Of a stretch of 64,000 nt of DNA, positions 8,213 to 16,638 are shown piece by piece. The position numbers and the translations under genes are program-made. Position 1 is the first letter of the stretch. Each line of letters starts with the position of its first letter. This DNA comes from Actinomadura citrea (GTDB lineage Bacteria > Actinomycetota > Actinomycetes > Streptosporangiales > Streptosporangiaceae): assembly GCF_013409045.1 (NCBI RefSeq), contig NZ_JACCBT010000001.1:5518001-5582000 (forward strand), read 5' to 3'. The notes below the pieces were generated by a model that had not been told where the DNA came from, did no database searches, and saw nothing but the letters and a program-made list of their open reading frames with translations.

Positions 8213-8635
8213 TCACGCGGGGGCCGGGCGGAGATGGACGAGGAGGGTGGCGGTGAGTTGGTCGGCGAAGTGCTGGTCGATGGGGCCGCTGTCGGCGAGG
8301 AGCCGGTACCAGAGGGCTCCGTAGAAGAGTTCGACGATGAAGTCGAGGTCGACGTTGGGGGCCAGGTCGCCGCGGGCGGCGGCGCGGTCCAGGAGCGTGC
8401 GCATGAGCGAGCGGCGGCGGGCCAGGAAGCCGGTGCGGAAGGAGGCGGCGAAGGCAGGGTCGCGCTGGGCTTCGGCCATCAGGGTGGTGAGCAGGGATGC
8501 GACGGTTCCGCGGGCGCCCAGGACGCTGCTCAGCACGAAGCTTCTCAGGTCGGGCTCGAGGTGTCCGGTGTCCTCGAGCGGGGCGATCTGCGAGGCTCCG
8601 CCATTGAGGGCTTCGAGGAGGATCTCCGCCGGTGA
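8213..8635 (-). pseudogene. TetR/AcrR-family regulator, C-terminal ligand domain only
   Basis: Reading the minus strand from about 8635, SPAEILLEALNGG begins the region that normally follows the helix-turn-helix in TetR proteins. DTGHLEPDLRSFVLSSVLGA, TVASLLTTLMAEAQRDPAFA and DFIVELFYGALWYRLLADSG follow, a typical TetR C-terminal domain. The roughly 50-residue DNA-binding domain is absent. The coding signal stops exactly where a plus-strand hydrolase, also lacking its 5' end, begins. A single deletion across a divergent promoter would explain both losses. Gene finders may extend the frame to 8821, but that part is antisense to the hydrolase. Confidence 0.7.
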
Positions 8636-9030
8636 CGGCCGGTGAGCGGATCGCACGGCCTCTCCTGGGGCCGACCCTCTGGTACTTCGACACGCTCCCC
8701 CGGCACTCACGCCGGGAACTGGCGGCCGGATTCGATCGCGGCCAGCGCGGAGCACTGCGCCGCATGTACCGCACGGTGCCGGTGAACGTCGGCCACGACC
8801 TGGCGCCCCGGCTGGCCGCACTCGACCGCCCCGCCCTGGTCATCTGGGGAGCGCGAGACCGTTTCGTCCCCCCGGCCCTGGCCGACCAGCGAACGGCCTT
8901 CCCGCACGCACGGGTCGAACTCCTGCCCGGCAGCGGCCACTACCCGCACCTGGACGACCCGACGACAGTCGCCGCCCTCGTCACCCCCTTCCTGCGCGAC
9001 CACCTCGCCCCTCGAACGACCACGTCCTGA
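8632..9030 (+). pseudogene. alpha/beta hydrolase, C-terminal half
   Basis: The frame from GTG 8632 reads LLGPTLWYFDTLPRHSRREL, then FDRGQRGALRRMYRTV and LAALDRPALVIWGARDRFVP. It ends with LLPGSGHYPHLDDPTTVAAL. These are the cap and the C-terminal alpha/beta-hydrolase part with the catalytic Asp (GARDRF) and His (GSGHYP). The nucleophile-elbow half is missing, so it cannot be an active hydrolase. It is arranged head to head with the truncated TetR gene, and both lack their 5' ends at the same point. Confidence 0.65.
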
Positions 9031-9039
9031 TTCCACACC

Positions 9040-9175
9040 GATTGGGCGCTGTTCATCAAGCCCGCCCCGCTGCGGCCCGCCGTCCCCGGCTGCTTCACCC
9101 TGGACGACTTCGTCATCGACACCACCACAGGCGCCGTGACCTGCCCCGCCGGGCACACCGCCCCCTTATTCCCAG
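9040..9175 (+). pseudogene. IS1182-type transposase fragment
   Basis: The frame reads TDWALFIKPAPLRPAVPGCF and LDDFVIDTTTGAVTCPAGHT, the short Cys-containing central motif found in IS1182-family transposases. Both flanks of the element are missing. Confidence 0.6.
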
Positions 9176-9940
9176 CGCGTGTACCTGCCGGGTCCGAACA
9201 CCGCGCCCCCGCCGACACCCGCGTGCATCCGATCAGGGCGCCGGTCGAAAGTGTTCGCAATAGGGCTCTCTCGATACGTACGCCTGCACGGAAAAGGGTG
9301 GGGCAAGGCCAGATGAATAGTCGGAAGTTCCAACACGTTTTCTCGACACTCCTGGACAGCGTCCGGCCCGGTTCGGGTGTCGATTTCCGAAGTCCGTAGC
9401 ACGGATGTCCGTAGGCCCGTGCACACGGGGTCCAGCGGTGGCTCTGGTGAGAGCGGTGCGATCACCTGCTCCCAGGGCGGTGCCGGGCGCGCGCTGCCCG
9501 GTCAGTGGCCCGATTGCGTCATGACCGGTGTTGGCCCGTGGTGGGTGTGGCTTGGCGGCCGATCCCACGGGCCACTCCAGTCAACAGGCGCCCGCGCAGC
9601 CTCGCCCGAGTCCGGGGTGAAACACCAAGGTGAGCACGCTGGGTGACTGGGCGGCCAATTCGGATAAGTGGACTGGGACGGGCGGAAGCAGCCCGGTGTC
9701 GCGTTGTGCCGGCTTGCCTGCATCGCTTCGGGCGGGAAGTGCTGTCGTGGTAGCTGGATCGCTTCGACGGTGGCGAGCTGACCGCTCCTGCCCGGAAATG
9801 CGCGTGGTTTTGGGGCTTGTGTTTTCGGTCCGTTGTTGTGGCGCCCTTGGGTGCGGGTTGCCCTCCCGGGAAGGCGGGGGGACAGTGCCGTGGGACCCGG
9901 TTCGCCGGAAACCGGGTACATAGCAAAGGGGCTGCTCTAC
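9176..9940. other. intergenic stretch without a recognised gene
   Basis: About 760 nt lies between the IS1182 fragment and the metalloprotease gene. Open frames on both strands are GC artefacts with no family features. The last 30 nt contain AAAGGGG, the likely ribosome-binding site of the following gene. Confidence 0.4.
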
Positions 9941-12703
9941 GTGGGTTTCATGCGGATCAAGAACACCGGGTACAACTCGGCGCTGGTGCTGCCGACCGGG
10001 GCATGGAAAGCGATGTTCGTGCGTGGCGATCAGATGGCGCAGACCAGCGCGGCGGGCCTGGACCACAACGGGCCGATCGGCGCCACGAGCATTCACAGCG
10101 GGAAGCTGAACGGTATTCCTGAACCGTACAAGAGTGCCTGTGAGGGCGCGCTGATGCTGCCGATGACCGGCGGGTCCTGGCAGATGCTGCTGTTCAAAGG
10201 CGACCGGGTGTGCTGGTACCACTGGGACACCAAGGTCCGCAGCGAGGGGCCGGTCACGGAGCTGAGGCACGCCGACGGACTACCGGCCTGGGGAACGATG
10301 CTGCCCGTCGGCTACCGCGAGGGCGTGGACGCGCTGCTGATGGACTCCACGGCCGAGTCGCCCTATTGGACGACCTATGTGTTCAAGAACGACCGGGTAG
10401 CCACCATCGACTGGCGAAACGGCTGCACCCGGGAGTGCCGGATCTACGAGGGCGCGCAGCCCACCGCGGGCTGGGCGAAGCTGCCGGCCGAGTGGCTGCG
10501 GGACTACGACCACGTCCTGCCGCTGCCGGACGTGTCGAGCGCCAAGCGCAGCCTGCTGATCAAGGGAGGCAACGGGTGCGTGTTCAACTGGAACACCGGC
10601 CCGGAGAAGACCGGCGCGCTCACCACGCTGATGCCCGAGCTCGCCGCGCTGCCCGCGCCCTACACCACGCAGTACAAGCCGATCGTGGGCCGCTGGTCCA
10701 CCTCGGCCGCACCCAACCCGGTCACCGTGCGTGTCGATCTGGACGGCCTCGGCGCGACGCGGCAGTTCAGCGGCGACATCGACCAGGTCAACGGCGCGAC
10801 GCGGTCCTTCCTGTACTCCTTCCGCGTCAGCGCACCGGCCATCGCCGCCTCGGCCACCGAGGTGACCGCCGTCGGCAGCGTGCAGTGGAAACCACCGTAC
10901 GTCGGCTGCACCGCCAAGATCACCATTCCGCGGGTGGCCGCGGGCTCCCCCACACCCAACCTGCGGCTGGAACTGCGCTTCAACGACGGCAACGTCGTCC
11001 CCTACGTTCTGCCCTACGAGTCGGCGCACCTGCGCACCATCGACCTGGAGATCGACGCGATGGCCAACCGGGCCGCGCTGGCCTCCTACAACACCGCCAC
11101 CGATGCGGTGGCGGGCCCGCCCGACTACGTCGACCGGCAGCTGACCATCGCGTCCGCCTTCGCTGAGGCGGGCATCGAGTTGCGCTCCGCGGGCACGGTC
11201 AACGAGGTCGGCACCGCCGACTCCGGCACCGACCTGAAATGGTCGGACTCCGAACTGCACACCGCGATGCTCCACAACTTCTCCGGCCACGCCGAGACCG
11301 AGCAGTGGAAGCTGTGGGCGTTCGTAGCCAGTCGGCACGTCAACGACAGCACGGGTGTCATGTTCGATGTCAACGAGGGCAAGCAGCGGCAGGGCATGGC
11401 CGTCTTCTACGACCAGATCAACGGTCAGCCCGGCTACTTCATCCTCGGCCTGTACGTCCATGAGCTCGGCCACTGCCTCAACCTGCAGCACTCGTGGCAG
11501 AAGAACGACTCCGGGGCCCCGCTCGGCCCCAGAGATGGACGTGGCGACCTGTCATGGATGCAGTACTGGAACCTGTACACCGCCGAGGACGGCAGTAGCG
11601 GCTGGGACGTCTTCTGGAGCCGGTTCCCGTTCACCTTCACCGACAACGAGCTCGCCCACCTGCGGCACGCCTTCCGCTACGACATCATCCCCGGCGGGGC
11701 CAACTGGGCAGCGCAGGGCAGCGCCGCCTACAACACCCAAGACCCGGCGTTGGCCGCCATGGACGACCCGATCACCGACGATTCCGGCCTGGCCCTCAAC
11801 CTGTCGGCCCGGCCGTTCGCCTATGGCGAGCCCGTCACCGTCGAGATCAAACTCGCCCGCGACGGCCGTGATGTCACCGTGCACCGCGACCTGTCGCCGA
11901 AGAGCGAATACCTCACCATCGCCATCACCGCCCCCTCCGGCATCACCCGGCCGTTCCGGCCGCTGGCCCGCCAGTGCAACGGGCACAGCGACGACACCCT
12001 GACCACGTTGACCGCCGAGGCGCCCGCCCTGTACGAGTCGGCCTACCTGGGCGCGGGCGCCGACGGCCAGTACTTCACCGATCCCGGGCTCTACACCGTC
12101 CGCGCCCTCTACACCGCACCCGACGGCTCCCGCGTGGTCTCACCCGACCTGACCATCCGGATCCGGCTGCCGCGCACCGGCGAGGACCAGGACGCCGGGG
12201 AACTGCTCATGGGCGACCAGGCCGGCACCCTGATGGCCCTGCTGGGCTCGGACTCACCCGCCCTGCAAGCGGGCAACGACGCCCTGGCAGAACTGTCGGA
12301 CCGCTTCCCCGACCACCCCCTGGCCGTCTACTCCCACCTCGCCCAGGGCGCCAACGCCGGCCGCCACTACCAGCACATCCGCGACGGCCGGCTTCACATC
12401 CGGCAACCCGACACCAAAGACGCCGTCACCCAGCTGACCGCCGCCGTCGACGCCTCCACCGGCCCGGGCGGCCTCAACGACATCACCCTCAACGCCGCCA
12501 TGCGCCGCCTGGCCACCGTCCACGCCAAGGCCGGCGACCACACCGCCGCCAGCGCCACCCTCGACCGCATGGTCGACCACTTCCGCGCCCAGCACCTCCC
12601 CACGCACATCCTGACCACCATCCAGGACCAGGCCGACACCACCCGGCGGCAGATCATTCCCGGCGACCAGAACCGCCCCCACAAGGGCCGCAAGCACACC
12701 TGA
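9941..12703 (+). CDS. large hemopexin-like / zinc metalloprotease protein
   Basis: I start this gene at GTG 9941, 10 nt after AAAGGGG; ATG 9950 is the alternative. The product is about 920 aa. Residues about 5-230 contain repeated blocks such as MLLFKGDRVCWYHWDTK and YVFKNDRVATIDW, spaced like hemopexin propeller blades. An all-beta linker follows. The zincin site HELGHCLNLQH has H507, E508, H511 and H517, a HExxHxxxxxH pattern where metzincins usually have Gly at position 8. Next come an Ig-like segment with RPFAYGEPVTVEIKLARDG and an alpha-helical, TPR-like C-terminus. There is no signal peptide, so it is either cytosolic or exported by another route. It is a single-gene unit with its own terminator. 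It may be a toxin or effector protease; that is inference. Confidence 0.75.
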   Translation: MGFMRIKNTGYNSALVLPTGAWKAMFVRGDQMAQTSAAGLDHNGPIGATSIHSGKLNGIPEPYKSACEGALMLPMTGGSWQMLLFKGDRVCWYHWDTKVRSEGPVTELRHADGLPAWGTMLPVGYREGVDALLMDSTAESPYWTTYVFKNDRVATIDWRNGCTRECRIYEGAQPTAGWAKLPAEWLRDYDHVLPLPDVSSAKRSLLIKGGNGCVFNWNTGPEKTGALTTLMPELAALPAPYTTQYKPIVGRWSTSAAPNPVTVRVDLDGLGATRQFSGDIDQVNGATRSFLYSFRVSAPAIAASATEVTAVGSVQWKPPYVGCTAKITIPRVAAGSPTPNLRLELRFNDGNVVPYVLPYESAHLRTIDLEIDAMANRAALASYNTATDAVAGPPDYVDRQLTIASAFAEAGIELRSAGTVNEVGTADSGTDLKWSDSELHTAMLHNFSGHAETEQWKLWAFVASRHVNDSTGVMFDVNEGKQRQGMAVFYDQINGQPGYFILGLYVHELGHCLNLQHSWQKNDSGAPLGPRDGRGDLSWMQYWNLYTAEDGSSGWDVFWSRFPFTFTDNELAHLRHAFRYDIIPGGANWAAQGSAAYNTQDPALAAMDDPITDDSGLALNLSARPFAYGEPVTVEIKLARDGRDVTVHRDLSPKSEYLTIAITAPSGITRPFRPLARQCNGHSDDTLTTLTAEAPALYESAYLGAGADGQYFTDPGLYTVRALYTAPDGSRVVSPDLTIRIRLPRTGEDQDAGELLMGDQAGTLMALLGSDSPALQAGNDALAELSDRFPDHPLAVYSHLAQGANAGRHYQHIRDGRLHIRQPDTKDAVTQLTAAVDASTGPGGLNDITLNAAMRRLATVHAKAGDHTAASATLDRMVDHFRAQHLPTHILTTIQDQADTTRRQIIPGDQNRPHKGRKHT

Positions 12704-12725
12704 TCCCCACCACCCCGGCCACACC

Positions 12726-12758
12726 GTGCGCCCACCACCCACCAGGCGGTGGGCGCAC
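12726..12758 (+). terminator. stem-loop terminator after the metalloprotease gene
   Basis: GTGCGCCCACC and GGTGGGCGCAC form a perfect 11-bp stem around an 11-nt loop, starting 23 nt after the stop codon. Confidence 0.65.
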
Positions 12759-13835
12759 GCGCCTCAGGCCCGGCCGGTCCATCACCGAGAGGTGTGAGGT
12801 TGGAGGATGCGGCGGGCGCGCCCACCGCCTTCGAGGAGTTACTGGCCGGGGGCTCCGGCAGGTGCTGGGCCCCAGCCACCTCGACCATCCCGCCCACTGA
12901 CCACCCCACACAATCTGGCGCATTGGCGAGATCGGGCGCTGGATCAAGGTAGGTGTCCTCCCTTAGAAACGCTCGATTGCGAGAAAGATCGCCAGTGGGG
13001 CGGGGCGCCTGCGGCCAGGCCCCGGAAGGCGCGAATCCTTCTCAGAACGATCCAGCAACATTGCACGACGTGGACGCCACGGCAGCACAGTGCGCGGCGA
13101 CACAAGCGACCGCAGCGCCGACAATCAACGGCGGGCACCGGCCAGAACAGCGTCATGGTCACCGCTCGATCCGCCTACGGAGGACACGACCGCTTCATCT
13201 GCCGCTGCAACACCTCCACCTGATGTCGCAAAACCGCCTCTAGGGCCTGGACACTGGACGTCTGGCCGCGTCCGGAGTGACCTCCGAGGTGATCACCTCG
13301 ACCTGCTGGCCGAGAGATCCCTTCGAGGCCCGGCTGGGCGCGGGGCCGCTGCGTGACGATCTGTCGAGTCCCGCCTCCGGCTAGGTCGCCGCCCGCGAAA
13401 ACACTGGTGGCCGCTGCACCCGAACCTGCTGGCGGTCAGCGCCGGTACGGGCGCTCAACCAACCAGATCAGAGCCTGCGACAAGCACGTCGACGGGATCC
13501 CGGATCCCGGATCCAACGAGCCTATGCTTCCATCGCTCGAGCGCACGAGGATCCTGGCGCACCATCCTGCGGCCGTCATCACAGAAGTGAAAAGCATTCG
13601 ATGATTTCACTAGGTGCAAGATGCCGACAAACGTTCCGAATCTCCTCGCGTCCATTTTTCCCACAGAGAGACAAAAACTGATCAATTCCGCCGAAAATTG
13701 AGACTAACGGGGACATCAACAAGAACCAGTGATTGGATGCCGCAATCCCCACGGGGCACAATGACAGTCCCGTTCGCGCTCGTACTCGCGCACTCGGTCC
13801 CTATGTACTGCACGCGCAGCCGCCGCGTTGCACAG
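12759..13835. other. about 1 kb without a recognised gene
   Basis: No frame shows family features. A GGATCCC tandem occurs near 13496-13515. The part from about 13560 to 13740 is richer in A+T than its surroundings and may be foreign or promoter-like DNA ahead of the IS relic. Confidence 0.35.
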
Positions 13836-14666
13836 TGAGCCTTTTCCAGCTTGATCGTGCTGGTCACAAAGTGGTTGCGGTGGGCTGGGGTGGCGGGTGA
13901 CGCGGCGAGGCGCCTGGTAGGAGCGAAGTCGACCAAAACAACCGCCCTGCCAGGAGCCTCTGGTGTTGTTCTACCGTGCTGCACTGGATCTGTCGCCCGT
14001 TACCCGTGCCTTCGTGGCCGAATTGATCGCCGGCCACCGCGACCGGATCGGCTCGCGCTGGCGTGCATTGAACCCCGGCCGCCAGGCGCTGCTGGTGCTG
14101 GTGCACCTGCGCTGCAACGAGACCTTCGCTCGTCTGGCCGCCGCGTTCAGTGTCGGTCTGGCGACCGCGCACCGCCACGTCACCGAGGTCATCGCGCTGC
14201 TGGCCGACCTGGCACCGGACCTGCGGGAGGAAATGCGAATCGCAGCAAGCACCACCGGCACGGGGTGAACATCCAGTTCCTGACCGACCCGCACGGCCGG
14301 CTGATCTGGGCGTCGCCGGTGCTGCCGGGCTCGACGCACGATCTCACCGCCGCCCGCACACACGGCATCATCGACGCGCTCACCAGCCGGGTGATCGCCT
14401 GCTACGGCGACAAGGGATACGTCGGCGCGGGCGGCGCGATCGGGACGCCCTACAAGCGCCGAAAGCGCAGCTGACTCGGGCAAACGCAACAAGCTGTTCA
14501 ACCGGCATCACGCCCAGGTCCGCGCCCCCGGCGAGCAGGACGCCGCCACCCTCAAAAGCCGGCGCATCCTACGGAAGGCCCGCTGCTCCCCCAGCCGCCT
14601 GACCACCATCGTCCAAGCGATCCTCACCCTGCACCATCCCGCCAACTGAAGTCGGAAAGACCTCCG
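13836..14666 (+). mobile_element. decayed IS5-type insertion sequence
   Basis: The left boundary is inferred from GAGCCTTTTCCAGC at about 13837, and the right boundary from the roughly complementary GTCGGAAAGACCTC after the transposase stop (9 of 14 positions agree). The enclosed transposase is broken. Boundaries are approximate. Confidence 0.45.
13963..14649 (+). pseudogene. IS5-type DDE transposase, frameshifted with an internal deletion
   Basis: From GTG 13963 the frame reads LFYRAALDLSPVTRAFVAEL, LNPGRQALLVLVHLRCNETF and VGLATAHRHVTEVIALLADL, the N-terminal helix-turn-helix part of IS5/HARBI-like transposases. Near 14240 the frame changes and the match resumes with KHHRHGVNIQFLTDPHGRLI and PGSTHDLTAARTHGIIDAL. 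A second shift near 14475 leads to HAQVRAPGEQDAATLKSRRI and the C-terminus TIVQAILTLHHPAN. The usual segment with the first catalytic Asp between the first two blocks is missing, so the protein would be dead even without the shifts. Confidence 0.8.
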
Positions 14667-14740
14667 TGACCTTTTCGGTGCTGCGACAATGCCAAAGAGG
14701 CCTGCTCTTCATCTGAGCAAGTCTTTGAGCTGGGGAAACA

Positions 14741-14782
14741 TGGGCGATACTGGGTTCGAACCAGTGGCCTCTTCGGTGTGAA
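14741..14782 (-). other. 3' half of a tRNA-Val(CAC), likely attachment-site remnant
   Basis: On the minus strand the order is a TTCACAC loop (anticodon CAC), CGAAG anticodon-stem half, AGGCC variable loop, a perfect T arm ACTGG-TTCGAAC-CCAGT, and ATCGCCC plus discriminator A. The upstream 5' half of the tRNA is absent: the bases before the loop do not pair with CGAAG. This is the typical extent of an att core left by an integrase that targets a tRNA 3' end. It is not a functional tRNA. Confidence 0.65.
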
Positions 14783-15448
14783 GCAATTCAGGAGAGTCGA
14801 TCTGAGTCGAACGGGAAGCCTCTCACCTGCACGAACGCCTGACTGAGTCGCGTTGAGTCGTTGGAGCCTGACTGCGGTGGCTCCCAAACCGGCTCCCGTG
14901 GCTCCCTGACTGCGGGAGAGCAACCCGTGTCCTTCCGCAACCCGATGATGATGATGATGATGCTAACCAGCCGGCATTTGGGACTAGATCTGGTGTGCGG
15001 CGGCAGGGAGGACTCCCGCCACCTGTTCCTCGGCCAAGCGTCGTCTGACCGAGGGGCGCACCTCCACCGGCAGGGGTCGGCCGACTGTCCGCTGCGGACA
15101 GAACATGCGCGTACCACCTCTGCGACCAGAACGCCGCCGATGTCCCCCCGGCAACCGCCACCCGGCCCCGCCATGGCATCGTGGACCTCTTGCTGCAGGG
15201 GCTGGATCACCGCCGCCAGCGTCATGAGCGCCTACTAGGACAACAGGTGCCCCACCGCGATCGAACTGGCCCAGCAAGCCTACGACCAGGCAGATTCGCC
15301 GCTCCGGCAAGCGCAAATCTTCGACATTCTTGGGCGATCCACCGCAGATCTACTGGATTGCGTCCCTAAGACCAATGTGACGTTCAACGTCTGGGCGGTC
15401 TGGGGCCAGACGGGCGATCCTCACAGACGGCGAGGTCGAGTCCCGGGA
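14783..15448. other. intergenic region with a (GAT)6 microsatellite
   Basis: No gene is recognised. Six GAT triplets lie at 14944-14961. The region begins beside the tRNA-Val fragment and may be the inner end of an excised element. Confidence 0.35.
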
Positions 15449-16231
15449 TCAGTTGCTGATGAGGACCAGGCTGCCCAACGGCACGAGCGACAACGCCTTC
15501 AACGCATCCTCGGGGACGGCTACGCTGCCCTGTGTGGTCGCCCGCCCGAAGACCGACCGGTCAGGCCAGCCATGCAGGGCGACCGTGCCCGGGCCACCTC
15601 CGATAGTGTCGCGGGCTTGCGAATGCGCGCCGACGGGAAGGATCAGCGGGCTAGGTCCCGGCCTGGACGGCTTTAGTGAGGCGAGCAGGAACGTGCGGCC
15701 GACCGGGGTAGGGGTAGCGGCGCCACCCACCGCAACCTTCCAACTCCCCGTTGGCTTGTTCGACTTCAGCAGGATGAGCCGCCGGTCCGATAGGTCAACC
15801 TTGACGACGTAGGGGGTGAACGCCCCTTGCAGACTGTCGTTTGCAGCAATCCATCCGGTAGCGCCATTAGGACGGGATGGCAGCAGCACCTGATGCCAGC
15901 CAGTTTGGCTGGCGATCACCGGCGTCCAAGTAGGGCTGTTCAGCTGTGTCACTGGTAGCCGTGCGATCGGAGCGCCGCCTGGCCGTTCGTACACCGTCTG
16001 CGGCGTATTGGGATGCAGCACCGTCCCGTCGCCGGGTTTGGACGAGTTACCATCCAGCGGCGCCTTGAGAACCGTCGAATCGGTGGTCGCCTCCACGAGC
16101 TTCGAATTGTCGACGCCGGCCCCTTGAGCCCGCCCCCCGTGCGAACCGCTGCAGCCGGCCACCGTAACCATGGCGGCAATCGCCGCGGCGCCCGGCACGA
16201 CACCAGCCCAGAACTTAAGTCCCACGCTCAT
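15449..16231 (-). CDS. L,D-transpeptidase-like (YkuD-type) lipoprotein lacking the catalytic cysteine
   Basis: The start is ATG 16231, not the upstream ATG 16276, because GCAGGAGGGG lies directly before it. The 260-aa product has a lipoprotein signal ending VTVAGC (Cys27), an SH3-like middle (VYERPGGAPIARLPV) and a YkuD-like domain from about residue 140 (VDLSDRRLILLKSNKPTGSW, TPTPVGRTFLL). The canonical active site is HG...S/T-H-G-C-V-R. Here LHGWPD is present (His220), but the Cys-containing motif reads TTQGSVAVPEDAL: Cys is Ser236, His is Gln and Arg is Ala. It should be anchored outside the membrane. Cross-linking activity is unlikely by the known mechanism; a binding or inhibitory role is possible. 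Confidence 0.8.
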   Translation of the reverse strand: MSVGLKFWAGVVPGAAAIAAMVTVAGCSGSHGGRAQGAGVDNSKLVEATTDSTVLKAPLDGNSSKPGDGTVLHPNTPQTVYERPGGAPIARLPVTQLNSPTWTPVIASQTGWHQVLLPSRPNGATGWIAANDSLQGAFTPYVVKVDLSDRRLILLKSNKPTGSWKVAVGGAATPTPVGRTFLLASLKPSRPGPSPLILPVGAHSQARDTIGGGPGTVALHGWPDRSVFGRATTQGSVAVPEDALKALSLVPLGSLVLISN

Positions 16232-16273
16232 CACCCCCTCCTGCGATTCACTGTTAGCAGCAGTTGTATCACA

Positions 16274-16291
16274 CACAGTGATCGCACTGTG
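16274..16291. promoter_or_regulatory. 18-bp palindrome upstream of the L,D-transpeptidase-like gene
   Basis: CACAGTG-ATCG-CACTGTG is perfect in both 7-bp arms and lies about 43 bp upstream of the chosen start at 16231. The position fits an operator. Confidence 0.4.
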
Positions 16292-16528
16292 AGGGGCTCA
16301 CCATAGGCGTTTATGACTGTTGACCGTCCCGAAGAATCGTAGCGGGAGGTCCCAAAAACGGATGCTTGTTCCCTTTTTGAAGAACGTCTAGTTCAGCGAC
16401 TCGAGGGAGCAGGCGAGTGGGACGAGTTCCTCACAGTGGCCGGTTTGTGCCGTTCGACTGCGAACGCTCCACATAAGCCGGGTCTCATTTCCTCGATGCG
16501 CAAGTGCGTTATCGGAACCCTCGCAGGA

Positions 16529-16568
16529 CGAAGGGCCCGGCCCATGTTTCTGTAGGCCGGGCCCTTCG
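16529..16568 (-). terminator. strong stem-loop terminator of the ice-binding-type gene
   Basis: CGAAGGGCCCGGCC and GGCCGGGCCCTTCG form a perfect 14-bp stem around a 12-nt loop, about 70 nt beyond the stop of the minus-strand gene at 16639. Confidence 0.8.
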
Positions 16569-16638
16569 CGACCCGCTAAGACCCCATCACGAACCTTCGT
16601 CGAGACTCAATTCCTCCACGACGAAGGAACACGATGGT

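Noticed and set aside
9833-9940. N-terminal extension of the hemopexin-metalloprotease to 9833
   Set aside because: The added residues are Arg/Gly-rich with no coding character, and AAAGGGG points to GTG 9941.
14944-14961. (GAT)6 microsatellite as a functional element
   Set aside because: It is short, intergenic and without associated features. It is only mentioned in the gap entry.
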